A stretch of 64,000 nt of DNA, from assembly GCF_018829635.1 (NCBI RefSeq), contig NZ_JAHKKG010000009.1, positions 186,001 through 250,000 on the forward strand, read 5' to 3'. The notes under the pieces were generated by a model. It was not told the DNA's origin. It did no database searches and saw nothing but the letters and a program-made list of their open reading frames with translations. Shown here piece after piece: positions 14,689 through 23,538 of the stretch. Made by a program: the position numbers and the translations under genes. The stretch is from Paractinoplanes bogorensis. Its GTDB lineage: Bacteria; Actinomycetota; Actinomycetes; Mycobacteriales; Micromonosporaceae. Position 1 is the stretch's first letter; every line of letters starts with the position of its first letter.

Positions 14689-16853
14689 ACGACGGCGAGC
14701 TCGCGTTCGGTCGAGTCGACCGGCTGAGGGGCCGGCGGCTCGTGGGCGATCTGCGGCAGCCAGCCCAGCCAGCGCGGCAGCCACCAGTTCTTCTCGCCCA
14801 GCATCGCCATCACGGCGGGCAGCAGCACGGCCCGGATGATGGTCGCGTCGAGCAGCACCGCCGCCGCCAGACCGATACCGAGCTGCTTGGTCGAGGCCAA
14901 CGGCAGCGTCGCGAACAGCGCGAACACCGCCACCATGACGACGGCCGCACTGGTGATCACCCCGGCCGTGCGACCGATGCCCTCGCGGACGGCCTGCTTG
15001 GTGGTCAGGCCGCGGTCGTGCCCCTCACGGATCCGGCTCAGCACGAAGACGTGGTAGTCCATCGAGAGTCCGAACAGGATGATGAACAGGAACAGCGGCA
15101 TCCAGTTGGTGATCCCGTCCGTGGCCTGGAAGTCGAGCAGGCTCTCGAAGTGGCCGTACTGGAAGACGAAGACCAGCATCCCGTACGCGGCGGCGACCGA
15201 GAACAGGTTGAGCACGACCCCGGTCACGGCCACCACGACCGACCGGAACGAGACGAGCAGCAGCAGGAACGCCAGCCCGAGCACGAAGCCGAACACCCAG
15301 GGCAGGCTCGCGTCGAGTCGTGCGTTGAAGTCCGCGTTCCACGCCGCCTCGCCGGTGACCAGGGCCGGCAGGTCTCCGAAGGCGGCCGGCACGACCGTCT
15401 CGCGCAACTCGGTGAGCGAGGCGGCGTCGGCCAGCCCGATCGAAACCACCGCGACCGTCCGGGCCGGGTTCAGCTCGACCTCGACCGGACCGGTGAACTT
15501 GCCGTCACTGGCCTCGACCGCGGTCCGCAGCCTGGTCACGGCCGATTCAAGAGCCTTTCCCCGTACGCCCGGAGACTGCACCACGATGTCGGCCGCCGAC
15601 GTCTCACTGGGGAACGCCGCGTCGACCGTCTTGTACGCCTGCACGATCGGCAGGGTGGCCGGCATGTCCTCGATCCCCTCGGCCTTGGTCTTGAGGTCGA
15701 GCATCGGCGCGGCCAGCGCGGCCAGCGCCCCGATCGCCAGCACGGCCGAGATCAGCGGCTTGGCCAGCACCAGGCGCAGGAAGCCGTTCCAGACCCGGCC
15801 ATCGCTCCGCTTGCGATAGAGGCCCGGGATCTTCACCGCATCGACCTTGTCGCCCAGTGCCGAGAGCAACGCGGGGAGAACGGTCAGCGAACCGAGCATC
15901 GTCGTCGCGACGACCAGGATCGTGCCCACGCCGAAGCTGACGAATGTGGCGTCGAACGTGAAGAACATGCCGGCCATGGCCACGATCACGGTGAGACCGG
16001 AGATCCAGATCGACCGTCCGGACGTCTGAGCGGCGATCACCAGCGCGCGGTGCGGGTCGGCGCCGTTGCGGCGCTCGTCGCGTTCCCGGCGGATGTAGAA
16101 GAGGCAGTAGTCGACGCCGACGGCCAAGCCGACCAGCAGCATCACGTGCACGGTGGTGTCGACGGTCGGGGCCAGCCGGCTCGCGAAGGCCAGCAGGCCC
16201 ATCGCCGCGACCACGGCCATGATCGCCAGCAGCACCGGCAGCAGGGCCGCGACCACCGCGCCAAAGGCGACCAGCAGGATGCCCAGGGTGACCGGGATGG
16301 AGAGCATCCCGAGGTTGGTCAGCCCCTGGTCGAGCTTGTCCCCGATCAGCTTGTCGCCGCTGGCCGAGCCGCCCTGGCCGATGTAGAGGTCGGGGTGCCC
16401 GGCCTGTACGCGGGCGGTGGTGTCGAGCGACGCCTGCACCCGGTCGGACGCGGTGTCGGCGTCGCCGCTGATGCTGAACGTGATGAGCGAGGAACGGCCG
16501 TCCGGCGACTCGACCGCCTTCTGCACGCCGGTGACGTCCGGTGTCTTCTTCAGCGCCGCGGTCAGCTCGGCGAGCGCGGCCGTGCGGTCGGTGCCGGCCC
16601 GGTTCTGCACGATGACCATCTCGCCGGCCGGCTTCTCCGGGAAGCCCGCCGCCTCGACGATCCGGTCCGCCTTACCAGAGTCCCCGTGTCCCTGGTCCGA
16701 CGACGTCGCCTCGAGCGTGCCGAAGTGTCCGCTGAGGACGGTCACGGCAACGACGAACGCGATCCATCCGAGGATCGCCAGCGTCCGATGGCGGGCGCTC
16801 CATAGCGCGGCCCTGGCCGCGATGCCCTTCACTTGCTCCCCATGCTGCTTCAT
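14685..16853 (-). CDS. MMPL-family (RND superfamily) membrane transporter
   Basis: This 722-aa protein has the MMPL layout: one N-terminal helix, a large extracytoplasmic loop (about residues 45-190), a helix bundle, a second large loop and a second bundle. The signature FGLSMDYHVFVLSRIREGHDRG is in the second half and VGVDYCLFYIRRERDERR in the first. The family exports lipids or hydrophobic compounds by proton motive force. A TAGCGT -10 lies 8 nt before the ATG, so it is probably leaderless. The promoter has an inverted repeat and a 16-bp box shared with the two-component operon encoded just upstream. Confidence 0.92.
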   Translation of the reverse strand: MKQHGEQVKGIAARAALWSARHRTLAILGWIAFVVAVTVLSGHFGTLEATSSDQGHGDSGKADRIVEAAGFPEKPAGEMVIVQNRAGTDRTAALAELTAALKKTPDVTGVQKAVESPDGRSSLITFSISGDADTASDRVQASLDTTARVQAGHPDLYIGQGGSASGDKLIGDKLDQGLTNLGMLSIPVTLGILLVAFGAVVAALLPVLLAIMAVVAAMGLLAFASRLAPTVDTTVHVMLLVGLAVGVDYCLFYIRRERDERRNGADPHRALVIAAQTSGRSIWISGLTVIVAMAGMFFTFDATFVSFGVGTILVVATTMLGSLTVLPALLSALGDKVDAVKIPGLYRKRSDGRVWNGFLRLVLAKPLISAVLAIGALAALAAPMLDLKTKAEGIEDMPATLPIVQAYKTVDAAFPSETSAADIVVQSPGVRGKALESAVTRLRTAVEASDGKFTGPVEVELNPARTVAVVSIGLADAASLTELRETVVPAAFGDLPALVTGEAAWNADFNARLDASLPWVFGFVLGLAFLLLLVSFRSVVVAVTGVVLNLFSVAAAYGMLVFVFQYGHFESLLDFQATDGITNWMPLFLFIILFGLSMDYHVFVLSRIREGHDRGLTTKQAVREGIGRTAGVITSAAVVMVAVFALFATLPLASTKQLGIGLAAAVLLDATIIRAVLLPAVMAMLGEKNWWLPRWLGWLPQIAHEPPAPQPVDSTERELAVV

Positions 16854-16861
16854 AGGAGAAA

Positions 16862-16929
16862 ACGCTATGAAGAAGCTGAGAGCCGATCGATACGGCTGAC
16901 GTGCGTATCGATAGTGGGGTTACCCCTAC
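16862..16929 (-). promoter_or_regulatory. MMPL promoter with inverted repeat and response-regulator-type box
   Basis: Three elements read on the minus strand. First, TAGCGT (16867-16862) is 8 nt before the MMPL ATG. Second, an inverted repeat ATCGATAC-N11-GTATCGAT occupies 16886-16893 and 16905-16912. Third, GTAGGGGTAACCCCAC (16929-16914) is nearly identical to GTAGGGTTAACCCCAC at 18939-18954 upstream of the sensor kinase. The third element overlaps the 3' end of the response regulator gene. Confidence 0.55.
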
Positions 16930-17570
16930 CCCTGAAGGTAGGCCAGCACTGCCATCACGCGGCGGTGCTGCTCCTCGTCCTGGTGCAGGTTGAGCTTGGT
17001 GAAGATGTTGCGCACGTGCTTCTCGACCGCGCCGTCCGTGACGACCATCTTGCGGGCGATCGCGTTGTTCGACATGCCCTCGGCCATCAGCCCGAGCACC
17101 TCGCGCTCACGCGGCGTCAGGGCGCGCAGCGGGTCGTCGCGGCGACGGCGGACGAGCAGCTGGCTGACCACCTCGGGGTCGAGCACGGTGCCGCCGCCGG
17201 CCACCCGGCGCAGCCCGTCGAGGAACTCAGCGACCTGGGACACCCGGTCCTTCAACAGGTAACCGACCGCGCCCAGGCGGTCGGCCAGCAGGTCGTCGGC
17301 GTACGAGACCTCGACGTATTGGGAGAGCACGAGGATCGGGGTGCCGGGCACCAGGCCGCGCGCCTCCACCGCGGCCCGGAGCCCCTCGTCGGTGTGCGAG
17401 GGCGGCATGCGGACGTCCACGATGGACACGTCCGGCTTGTGCCCGGCGATCGCGGACACGAGGGAAGGCCCGTCGCCGACGGCCGCCACCACCGTGTGAC
17501 CGTTCTCCTCGACGAGCCGGACGAGTCCCTCACGCAACAGCACCGCGTCATCCGCAATCACCACCCGCAT
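16926..17570 (-). CDS. NarL/LuxR-type response regulator
   Basis: This 214-aa protein has a receiver domain with acidic pocket ADD, phosphoacceptor Asp52 in SIVDVRMPP and Lys in LLKDRV. A C-terminal LuxR HTH follows (LTPREREVLGLMAEGMSNNAIARKMVVTDGAVEKHVRNIFTKL). It is the partner of the sensor kinase 13 bp upstream in the same operon. The shared 16-bp box upstream of the kinase gene and of the MMPL gene suggests autoregulation and control of the transporter. Confidence 0.93.
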   Translation of the reverse strand: MRVVIADDAVLLREGLVRLVEENGHTVVAAVGDGPSLVSAIAGHKPDVSIVDVRMPPSHTDEGLRAAVEARGLVPGTPILVLSQYVEVSYADDLLADRLGAVGYLLKDRVSQVAEFLDGLRRVAGGGTVLDPEVVSQLLVRRRRDDPLRALTPREREVLGLMAEGMSNNAIARKMVVTDGAVEKHVRNIFTKLNLHQDEEQHRRVMAVLAYLQG

Positions 17571-17583
17571 GGGGGTAATGCTG

Positions 17584-18897
17584 TCAGACGGGCAGCGCCG
17601 CGGTGAGCCGCGTCCCTCCCCCGGCCGGGCTCTCGACGTCGAGGACGCCGCCCGCGGCGCGCACCCGGTCGTCCAGGCCGGCCAGCCCGTGCCCCTTGGC
17701 CACGCTGGCGCCGCCCACCCCGTCGTCGGCGATCGAGACGATCAGGCCGGAGACGTTGCGCCGCACGCTGACCTGCACCTCGTTGGCGTAGCTGTGCTTG
17801 GCCACGTTGGTCAGGGCCTCGGCCACCACGAAGTAGGCGGTCGACTCGAGGGCGGGCTCGAGCCGCTCGGCCACCGGGGCGTCCAGGTCGACCGGGATGG
17901 TGCAGCGGCTGGCCAGCGCGGTCAGGGCGGCCTGCAGACCGCGGTCGACCAGGATCGGCGGGGCGATGCCGCGGCTGAGTGCGCGCAGCTCGTCGAGCGT
18001 CTCGCGGGTCTGGGTCAGTGCCTCGGCCACGGTCGCCCGGGCCGCCTCGGGGTCGGTGCTGAACTGCTGCTCGGCCCGGCCGAGGTCCATCGCGAGCCGC
18101 ACCAGGCGCTGCTGCGGGCCGTCGTGGATGTCGCGCTCGAGCCGGCGCAGGGCGGTGGCCTCGGCCGAGACGGCGGCCGCCTTCTGCTGCTGGGCCACCT
18201 CGCGGGCCGCGTTCGCCTCGGCGACCTGCTCGCGCAGCTCGTTGACCCCGCTGAGCAGGCCCCGGGCGAAGAGCGCCTCCATCAGCGCGGCGCCGCGGAC
18301 GACCGGGTAGAGGGTGCCGGCGAAGAAGACGCCGCAGGCGAAGTAGAAGACCACCCGGGTGAACGTGCCGTCACCCATGCCGAGCAGTTCGGGCAGGTCG
18401 ACATTTTCCGGCGGGTGCGGGACCGACCAGTCCCACAGCAGCACGGTCAGGCCGCCGATCGCGCCTGCCCACCAGGTGATGACGAAGCTGAAGGCGATCG
18501 TGCTCGGGATGAAGCGGAACATCCCGTGCAGCAGGTCGAGCCAGGACTGCCCGTCCGTCATCGGCTTGAGCACCTGACTCCAGAAACCGTTCCCGGCGGC
18601 CTTCTTGTAATAGGGGTGCGGGACCTTGCGGCCGAGCACCGGGCCGATCCGGGCCCGCTCCAGCGTGGCGAAGCCCCGGGCGGTCATCACGGTGGCCAGC
18701 AGGATCGGCAGGCCGACCCAGATGATCAGCGTGCCCAGGCCGGTGAAGAACAGGCTCATGAACAGCGCGACGGTGAGGATGCCGAGCGGGAAGCCCAGCA
18801 GCACGTACTGCGTGTCGATGCCCAGTTGGCGCACCAGCCGGGCCATCGGGGAGGGCGCGGGAGAGGCGGTCGTCGTCATGTCCTTGACGCTAGGCAT
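17584..18897 (-). CDS. Membrane sensor histidine kinase (HisKA_3 type)
   Basis: This 437-aa protein begins with hydrophobic helices (YVLLGFPLGILTVALFMSLFFTGL and others to about residue 205) separated by a conserved-looking segment seen in actinobacterial sensor domains. A coiled stretch (NELREQVAEANAAREVAQQ) follows, then the dimerisation helix with phosphorylated His258 in ERDIHDGPQQRL. An HATPase domain has VVAEALTNVAKH, DDGVGG and GHGLAGLDDRV. A GGGGAG ribosome site lies about 6 nt before the ATG at 18897. It pairs with the response regulator downstream. Confidence 0.92.
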   Translation of the reverse strand: MPSVKDMTTTASPAPSPMARLVRQLGIDTQYVLLGFPLGILTVALFMSLFFTGLGTLIIWVGLPILLATVMTARGFATLERARIGPVLGRKVPHPYYKKAAGNGFWSQVLKPMTDGQSWLDLLHGMFRFIPSTIAFSFVITWWAGAIGGLTVLLWDWSVPHPPENVDLPELLGMGDGTFTRVVFYFACGVFFAGTLYPVVRGAALMEALFARGLLSGVNELREQVAEANAAREVAQQQKAAAVSAEATALRRLERDIHDGPQQRLVRLAMDLGRAEQQFSTDPEAARATVAEALTQTRETLDELRALSRGIAPPILVDRGLQAALTALASRCTIPVDLDAPVAERLEPALESTAYFVVAEALTNVAKHSYANEVQVSVRRNVSGLIVSIADDGVGGASVAKGHGLAGLDDRVRAAGGVLDVESPAGGGTRLTAALPV

Positions 18898-18935
18898 CGG
18901 CGCTCCCCGTTCCGATCCTGCTCACCGCCCGGTCG

Positions 18936-18957
18936 ACGGTAGGGTTAACCCCACCGT
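18936..18957. promoter_or_regulatory. 22-bp palindrome upstream of the sensor kinase gene
   Basis: A perfect 22-bp palindrome has the central core GGGTTAACCC (18942-18951) flanked by A/C and ACGGT/ACCGT arms. It is 39-60 bp upstream of the kinase ATG and just past the stop of the next upstream gene. The word GTAGGGTTAACCCCAC inside it recurs with one change in the MMPL promoter. Confidence 0.6.
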
Positions 18958-18962
18958 AGGCG

Positions 18963-21320
18963 TCATGGCAACTCATAAATGTTGACCGGGCCCGACGTGA
19001 AGCGCAGTTTGGCCACCCGGGTCAGGTTGGGCGAGACGACTCCGGCCGCCCGGTCGTCGGCGAAGAGCCACTTGGCGCCGTAACGACGCTGCAGCTCGGC
19101 GATGTCGGCCGCCTGCCCGTCGGCGAAGACCTTCTCGTTCAGCCGGAAACGCTCGAAGTCGGCCGGGGGCTGCCGCATGTACCGCTCGCCGTTGACCCCG
19201 TCCGCGGCGACCGCGGCGTCGGTGTAGCCCCAGCTCTCGATGACCATGCGGCGGCCGGAGAGCCCGGCCGGCCAGAACGCCCGGGCGTCGCAGGCCGAGG
19301 CCCAGTCGATCGGCACGCAGTGCACGTTGGTGGCGACCACGTCGTCCCGGGCCGAGTTCCGCTCGAGCCACTGGGCGGCCAGCATCTCTTCGGGCAGCAC
19401 GTTCTTGTCGACCGTGTCGACCTTCTCTTCGACCGGGGACGTCGCGCGGTCGGCCTCCTCGATCTGCCGCTGGGCCCCGCCGACCAGCCCGGCGCCCAGG
19501 ACGGCGGCCAGGATGCCGGCCGGGAGCGCCTGCCACGGGGTGCGCCCGGTGAAGACCCGGCGCAGGATCAGCGCGATCGCGGCGACGCAGATGGCGACGA
19601 CCGCCGTGCGGACCACCGGTTCGACGAGGATCAGGGCCCAGCGGACCACGCGGCCGACCGGGGGCGGGTGCATCTGCGGGGCGACCAGGGCCCAGATGCC
19701 ACCGGCCAGCACCCCGGCCAGCGCCGGCCGCCAACTGCGCGACAGCTCGGCCATCAGCCAGGCGACAGCGATCGTGCCGAACGGCGCCGCATCCATGTAG
19801 AAGTAGATCTGGCTGGCCGAGGGGTGCCACAGCAGGAACGTGGCGCCGGCCCCGGCCGCGGTCATGCCGGCCAGCATCCAGGCCGCCGGTTCGGTGCGCG
19901 TGGGCCGGGCGACCAGCCCGGCCAGGGCCAGCATGCGCGGCGTCTGCATGAGCAACCACCACAGCAACAGCCCGGCGATGTAGACCTGACCGGCGCGGGT
20001 GGCGTGCTCGACCCCGTACGGGAGGGAAAGGTTTCCGTCGATGGTGTCCTGGTAGCCGATCGTGTCGCGATAGGGCACGAACCAGTAGAAGATGGCCAGC
20101 GGCTGGAAGCCCAGGGTGCCCGCGCCGCCGCCCGCGAAGATGCGGAAACCGAGCACCACGGCCGAGGTGGTGAGCGCGGAGAAGGCCAGGATCGGCAGCA
20201 ATCGGCGACGATGCGCGAACAGGGCGATCACCACCGCACCGGCCATCCCGGCCAGGAACGGGGGCAGCGCGCTCGACTTGGCGCCCGCGCAGGCCAGGGC
20301 CAGCGGGAAGACCAGCAGCCAGGCCCAGCGCAGGCGACCACCGCGGAGCACCTCGACGGCGAAGGTGACCAGCAGGCCGAGGAGCGGGATCACGTACGCC
20401 TGGGAGGGGCTGTACTGGCTGATCGGGTTGACGCCGAGCGCGGTGGTGGCCGTGCCCAGCAGCAGGGGCAGCCCGATGATGGCGGTCGCGCCGCCGAGCG
20501 CACCGGCCCACCACTTGCCGCTGAGCGTGCGGCCCAGCGCGGCCAGCACCAGGATCGCGGTCGCGGCGACCGGCACGGTCCACAGCCGCAGCAGCACGAC
20601 GGCCGGGTCGATCTGGGTGATCATGCTGGCCGAGGCGATGTCGCCGTCGGACAGGTAGTGGTAGTGCAGCGCCTCACCGGCCACCTGCGGCACCTGGAAC
20701 GGCAGGTCGCGGGTCATCTCGTGGATGAGTGCCAGGTGGTAGTAGAGGTCTTGATAGAGCACCCCGCCCGCGGGCGGCAGCGGCGTGGTGGCCCAGTTCG
20801 GATATTCCGAGAGGATCAGCACGACCAGGGCCGCGGCGATGATCCACGACCAGCGCACCGGCAACGGACGCGGATCGGTCACCCGCCAGTGCCGATGCAG
20901 CCGGGGCACGGCCAGGAACGGCACCACCAGCAGCGCCGGCCACCACGGCAGCAGCACCTGGGTGCCCATCCACGCGCACAGCGCCCAGCCGCCCAGCATG
21001 ATCAGCATGCCGGTGGCGGCGCCCAGGCCCAGGTCTTCCGGCAGGTTGCCGCGGCTGCCGCGCAGGGCCCGATGGATCAGCGTGCCGGGCAGCACGACGT
21101 CGACGGCGAAATACAGCGCGTAGAGCGCGATGTCGCGGCCGCTCACGCCCGTGATGAGCAGACAGATCACGAGCGTGGTGGCCGGGATGAGCCAGGGCAG
21201 GATCGCGTTCGGCAACCGCAGGTAGCGGTAAACCGGAATGCGGCGGCGAGGGACCTCCGAGGGCTGCGGCTGCGATTGCGGCTGCGGCGGCGCCTCGGCG
21301 GTGTCGAGCACGGCGGTCAC
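18963..21320 (-). CDS. Large polytopic membrane protein, GT-C glycosyltransferase-like
   Basis: From GTG 21320 the product is 785 aa. It has a Gln/Pro-rich cytoplasmic leader, at least a dozen hydrophobic helices, and a C-terminal soluble domain with YGAKWLFADDRAAGVV. The first large outer loop carries DLYYHLALIHEMTRDLPFQ and LHYHYLSDGDIAS, acidic/His loops like those of GT-C enzymes using polyprenyl-linked donors. The start overlaps the LuxC-like stop by GTGA, making it the last gene of the ACP-to-LuxC operon. It could transfer the lipid-tailored sugar outside the membrane; this is inference. The frame is open to 21920, but that extension runs inside the LuxC-like gene. Confidence 0.75.
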   Translation of the reverse strand: MTAVLDTAEAPPQPQSQPQPSEVPRRRIPVYRYLRLPNAILPWLIPATTLVICLLITGVSGRDIALYALYFAVDVVLPGTLIHRALRGSRGNLPEDLGLGAATGMLIMLGGWALCAWMGTQVLLPWWPALLVVPFLAVPRLHRHWRVTDPRPLPVRWSWIIAAALVVLILSEYPNWATTPLPPAGGVLYQDLYYHLALIHEMTRDLPFQVPQVAGEALHYHYLSDGDIASASMITQIDPAVVLLRLWTVPVAATAILVLAALGRTLSGKWWAGALGGATAIIGLPLLLGTATTALGVNPISQYSPSQAYVIPLLGLLVTFAVEVLRGGRLRWAWLLVFPLALACAGAKSSALPPFLAGMAGAVVIALFAHRRRLLPILAFSALTTSAVVLGFRIFAGGGAGTLGFQPLAIFYWFVPYRDTIGYQDTIDGNLSLPYGVEHATRAGQVYIAGLLLWWLLMQTPRMLALAGLVARPTRTEPAAWMLAGMTAAGAGATFLLWHPSASQIYFYMDAAPFGTIAVAWLMAELSRSWRPALAGVLAGGIWALVAPQMHPPPVGRVVRWALILVEPVVRTAVVAICVAAIALILRRVFTGRTPWQALPAGILAAVLGAGLVGGAQRQIEEADRATSPVEEKVDTVDKNVLPEEMLAAQWLERNSARDDVVATNVHCVPIDWASACDARAFWPAGLSGRRMVIESWGYTDAAVAADGVNGERYMRQPPADFERFRLNEKVFADGQAADIAELQRRYGAKWLFADDRAAGVVSPNLTRVAKLRFTSGPVNIYELP

Positions 21321-22504
21321 TCTACGAGTGTCGTCAACCGGGTGAACTCGCGCGGGAGGTCGTAGCCATCCCACAGGGAACCGAAGGTAAGAGCCGACCC
21401 GAACGGGACGATCCGGTCGACACCACGCCCGCCGAGGGCCAGCGCGAACTCGCGCAGCTGCTCGTGCGAGAAGCCGAAGTGGCTGAACGTCTGGTCCTGC
21501 CGGTTCATCGCCGGCACGAGCTCGAGCAGCGAGCTGACCTGGGCGAACGGGAAGGCCCCGGCCCCGATCCAGCGGCGCGGCGCGTCCGGCACGGTGATCA
21601 GCGACATCGCGGTCACCGAGTTGGCCGGGAACTCCATCGCCGAGATGGCACCGGTGGCCGCCATGCCGTACGCGTTCACCCTCTTCTCGACGGCCATGGC
21701 GGCGTCGATCTCCCAGCCGCGCTGACCGACCGTCTCGAGCAGGAGAGTGACAAATTCTTCCCGTACGTCGTTCGTGTCGTCCCCGACCAGGAAGACCGTG
21801 CGGGGTGACGAGCAGGCCGCCTGGTCGAACCAGTACGAGTCGTTGGTGAACCCGAGCACCGCCGCGCGCCGCTGGGCCGGGTCGGCCGCCCGCCAGCCGT
21901 CGGCCGAGAGCGCCGCCCACGACGTGCGGTCGGGGAAGGTCAGGTCACGGGCCGAGGGACGCAGCGGGTGCTTGCGGATCGCCTCCACGGCCGAGTCACC
22001 ACCCCAGATCACCCGCAGGTCGGCCCACTGGCTCAGGGCCGCGGTGACCTTGTCGTCGCGCCCGTAGGTGATCATGCGCTGGGTGCGGGCGATCACCGGG
22101 TCGGCGTCGGCCAGCACCTCGTTGAGCGCGGTCAGGATGGTCTCGGCCGCGGTGGCCGAGCGCTCCGAGATGCGGACCACGTTGTGGTTGCCGGCCAGCG
22201 CGGAGAGCGCCCACGAGTACACGAAGATCGTGTCGACGTTGGCCGGCGGGATGTGGAAGACGTTGCCGCGCGGGAAGACCAGCGCGTTGTCGTGCTGCAT
22301 GTGCTCGACCGCGCGGTGCAGTTCGGCCGGGCGCAGGAAGAAGCCGAGCGAGCCCAGTTCGGGGTGCCGCCGGGCCACGGCCGGGGCCAGCAGCTTGCGG
22401 GCCAGCTTGCCCAGGAAGTCGATGACCCGCGGGTCGCCGACGGTGAGGCGGTCGTCCGAGGGGGCGGTCAGGTCGCCCTCGACGCCGAAGCGGTACTGGA
22501 TCAC
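21317..22504 (-). CDS. LuxC-like acyl-CoA/acyl-protein reductase
   Basis: From GTG 22504 the 395-aa product matches the LuxC reductase family. It shows PRGNVFHIPPANVDTIFVYSWALSALAGNHNVVRIS, an NAD(P)-binding segment LRVIWGGDSAVEAI, and the active-site region FTNDSYWFDQAACSSPRTVFLVGD with the candidate acyl-accepting Cys. LuxC reduces an activated fatty acyl group to the aldehyde. The gene overlaps the LuxE-like gene by GTGA, the classic LuxE-LuxC partnership, but no luciferase (LuxA/LuxB) is here. With the upstream ACP, SDR and ligase genes it suggests an acyl group made and reduced for transfer to a glycan. Confidence 0.86.
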   Translation of the reverse strand: MIQYRFGVEGDLTAPSDDRLTVGDPRVIDFLGKLARKLLAPAVARRHPELGSLGFFLRPAELHRAVEHMQHDNALVFPRGNVFHIPPANVDTIFVYSWALSALAGNHNVVRISERSATAAETILTALNEVLADADPVIARTQRMITYGRDDKVTAALSQWADLRVIWGGDSAVEAIRKHPLRPSARDLTFPDRTSWAALSADGWRAADPAQRRAAVLGFTNDSYWFDQAACSSPRTVFLVGDDTNDVREEFVTLLLETVGQRGWEIDAAMAVEKRVNAYGMAATGAISAMEFPANSVTAMSLITVPDAPRRWIGAGAFPFAQVSSLLELVPAMNRQDQTFSHFGFSHEQLREFALALGGRGVDRIVPFGSALTFGSLWDGYDLPREFTRLTTLVE

Positions 22505-23538
22505 GCTGCCTCCCGGTAGGTGTCGGAGCAGCCCCGCGCCTCGGCCCGGGGCAGCCGGCCGAGCACCGAGAAGCGCTTGCCGGGCCAGTCGCCGTCGTCG
22601 ACGCCGTGCACGACGCCCTGGTCCTCGGTCAGCAGCACGTGACCGGGGTAGGACGTCGGGAGGGTGCTGATCACCTCGATCAGACCGGGCTTGCCGACCG
22701 GCTGCTCCTCCCACGTCTCGGGGTCGCGGATGACCACGTCGGCGAAGTCGGGGCAGTAGAGCGAGCCGCCGGTGGGGCCCTCGAGGAAGATCGTGCCGAT
22801 CTGCTCGATCATCCCGTAGTAGTTGTGCACCTTGGTCAGCCCGACGCCGGACAGCCGGGCGCGGAACTCCTCGGGCGAGACGGCCTGGTCGATCAGCTTC
22901 TTCCAGCCGCCCGAGTGGATCAGGATGCCGTTGCTGAGGTCGAGTCCGTTGTCCCGGGCCACCTCGTAGAGGTGCAGCCAGACCAGGTAGGTGAAGCCGA
23001 AGATCAGGAACGGCTCGTCGCCGTACTGCTCGAGGAAGCCCTTGAGCGCCTCGACGTCGACGTGGCCCTCGTTGTCGAGCGCCCACACGTGGTTACGCCC
23101 GAAGTTCGACATGCCGAGCACGCCGGCGCCGCGCGCGCTGAACGACTTGCGGTCCTTCAGCATCGCCTTGGTGTCGACCAGGATCATCGGCAACCGCTTG
23201 GGGCCGAGCACGCTCTGCACGGTGGCGCCCAGCTTGCGGGTCTGCTCGGCGGCGGCCGCCTTGTCCAGGTAGATCTTGCTGACCTCGGCCCCGGTGGTGC
23301 CGCTGGACGTGAGGACCTTGTACACCTCGTCGTCCGGGATGCTCTTGAGCTCGAGGTTCTTGAACAGCCGCACCGGCAGCCAGGGCAGGCCCGCGACCGA
23401 CGAGGCCGGCTGATAGCCCGACGCGGCGAGGATCCGCGCGTAGGGCTCGCAGTTCTCCCGGTGATGCTCGGTCAGCGCGGAGAGCTCCTTGAGCAGGACC
23501 TCTTCCTTCGCCGCCTGCGGCAGGGTGAAGACACTCAC
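22501..23538 (-). CDS. LuxE-like acyl-protein synthetase
   Basis: This 345-aa protein resembles LuxE. It has VYKVLTSSGTTGAEVSKIYLDK (adenylation P-loop), the FGRNHVWALDNEGHVD region, FGFTYLVWLHLYEVARDNGL, HSGGWKKL and the YYGMIEQIGTIFLEG motif. LuxE activates a fatty acid with ATP and passes it to LuxC. The GTG start overlaps the preceding ligase stop, and its own stop overlaps the LuxC-like start, so the three are made together. Confidence 0.87.
   Translation of the reverse strand: MSVFTLPQAAKEEVLLKELSALTEHHRENCEPYARILAASGYQPASSVAGLPWLPVRLFKNLELKSIPDDEVYKVLTSSGTTGAEVSKIYLDKAAAAEQTRKLGATVQSVLGPKRLPMILVDTKAMLKDRKSFSARGAGVLGMSNFGRNHVWALDNEGHVDVEALKGFLEQYGDEPFLIFGFTYLVWLHLYEVARDNGLDLSNGILIHSGGWKKLIDQAVSPEEFRARLSGVGLTKVHNYYGMIEQIGTIFLEGPTGGSLYCPDFADVVIRDPETWEEQPVGKPGLIEVISTLPTSYPGHVLLTEDQGVVHGVDDGDWPGKRFSVLGRLPRAEARGCSDTYREAA

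Noticed and set aside
21321..21920. N-terminal extension of the GT-C-like protein
   Set aside because: It would lie within the LuxC-like coding region in another frame; the GTG at 21320 gives the usual 4-nt overlap.
21317..23538. Bioluminescence (lux) genes
   Set aside because: LuxC- and LuxE-like genes are present, but no luciferase subunits; the context is glycan and acyl metabolism.
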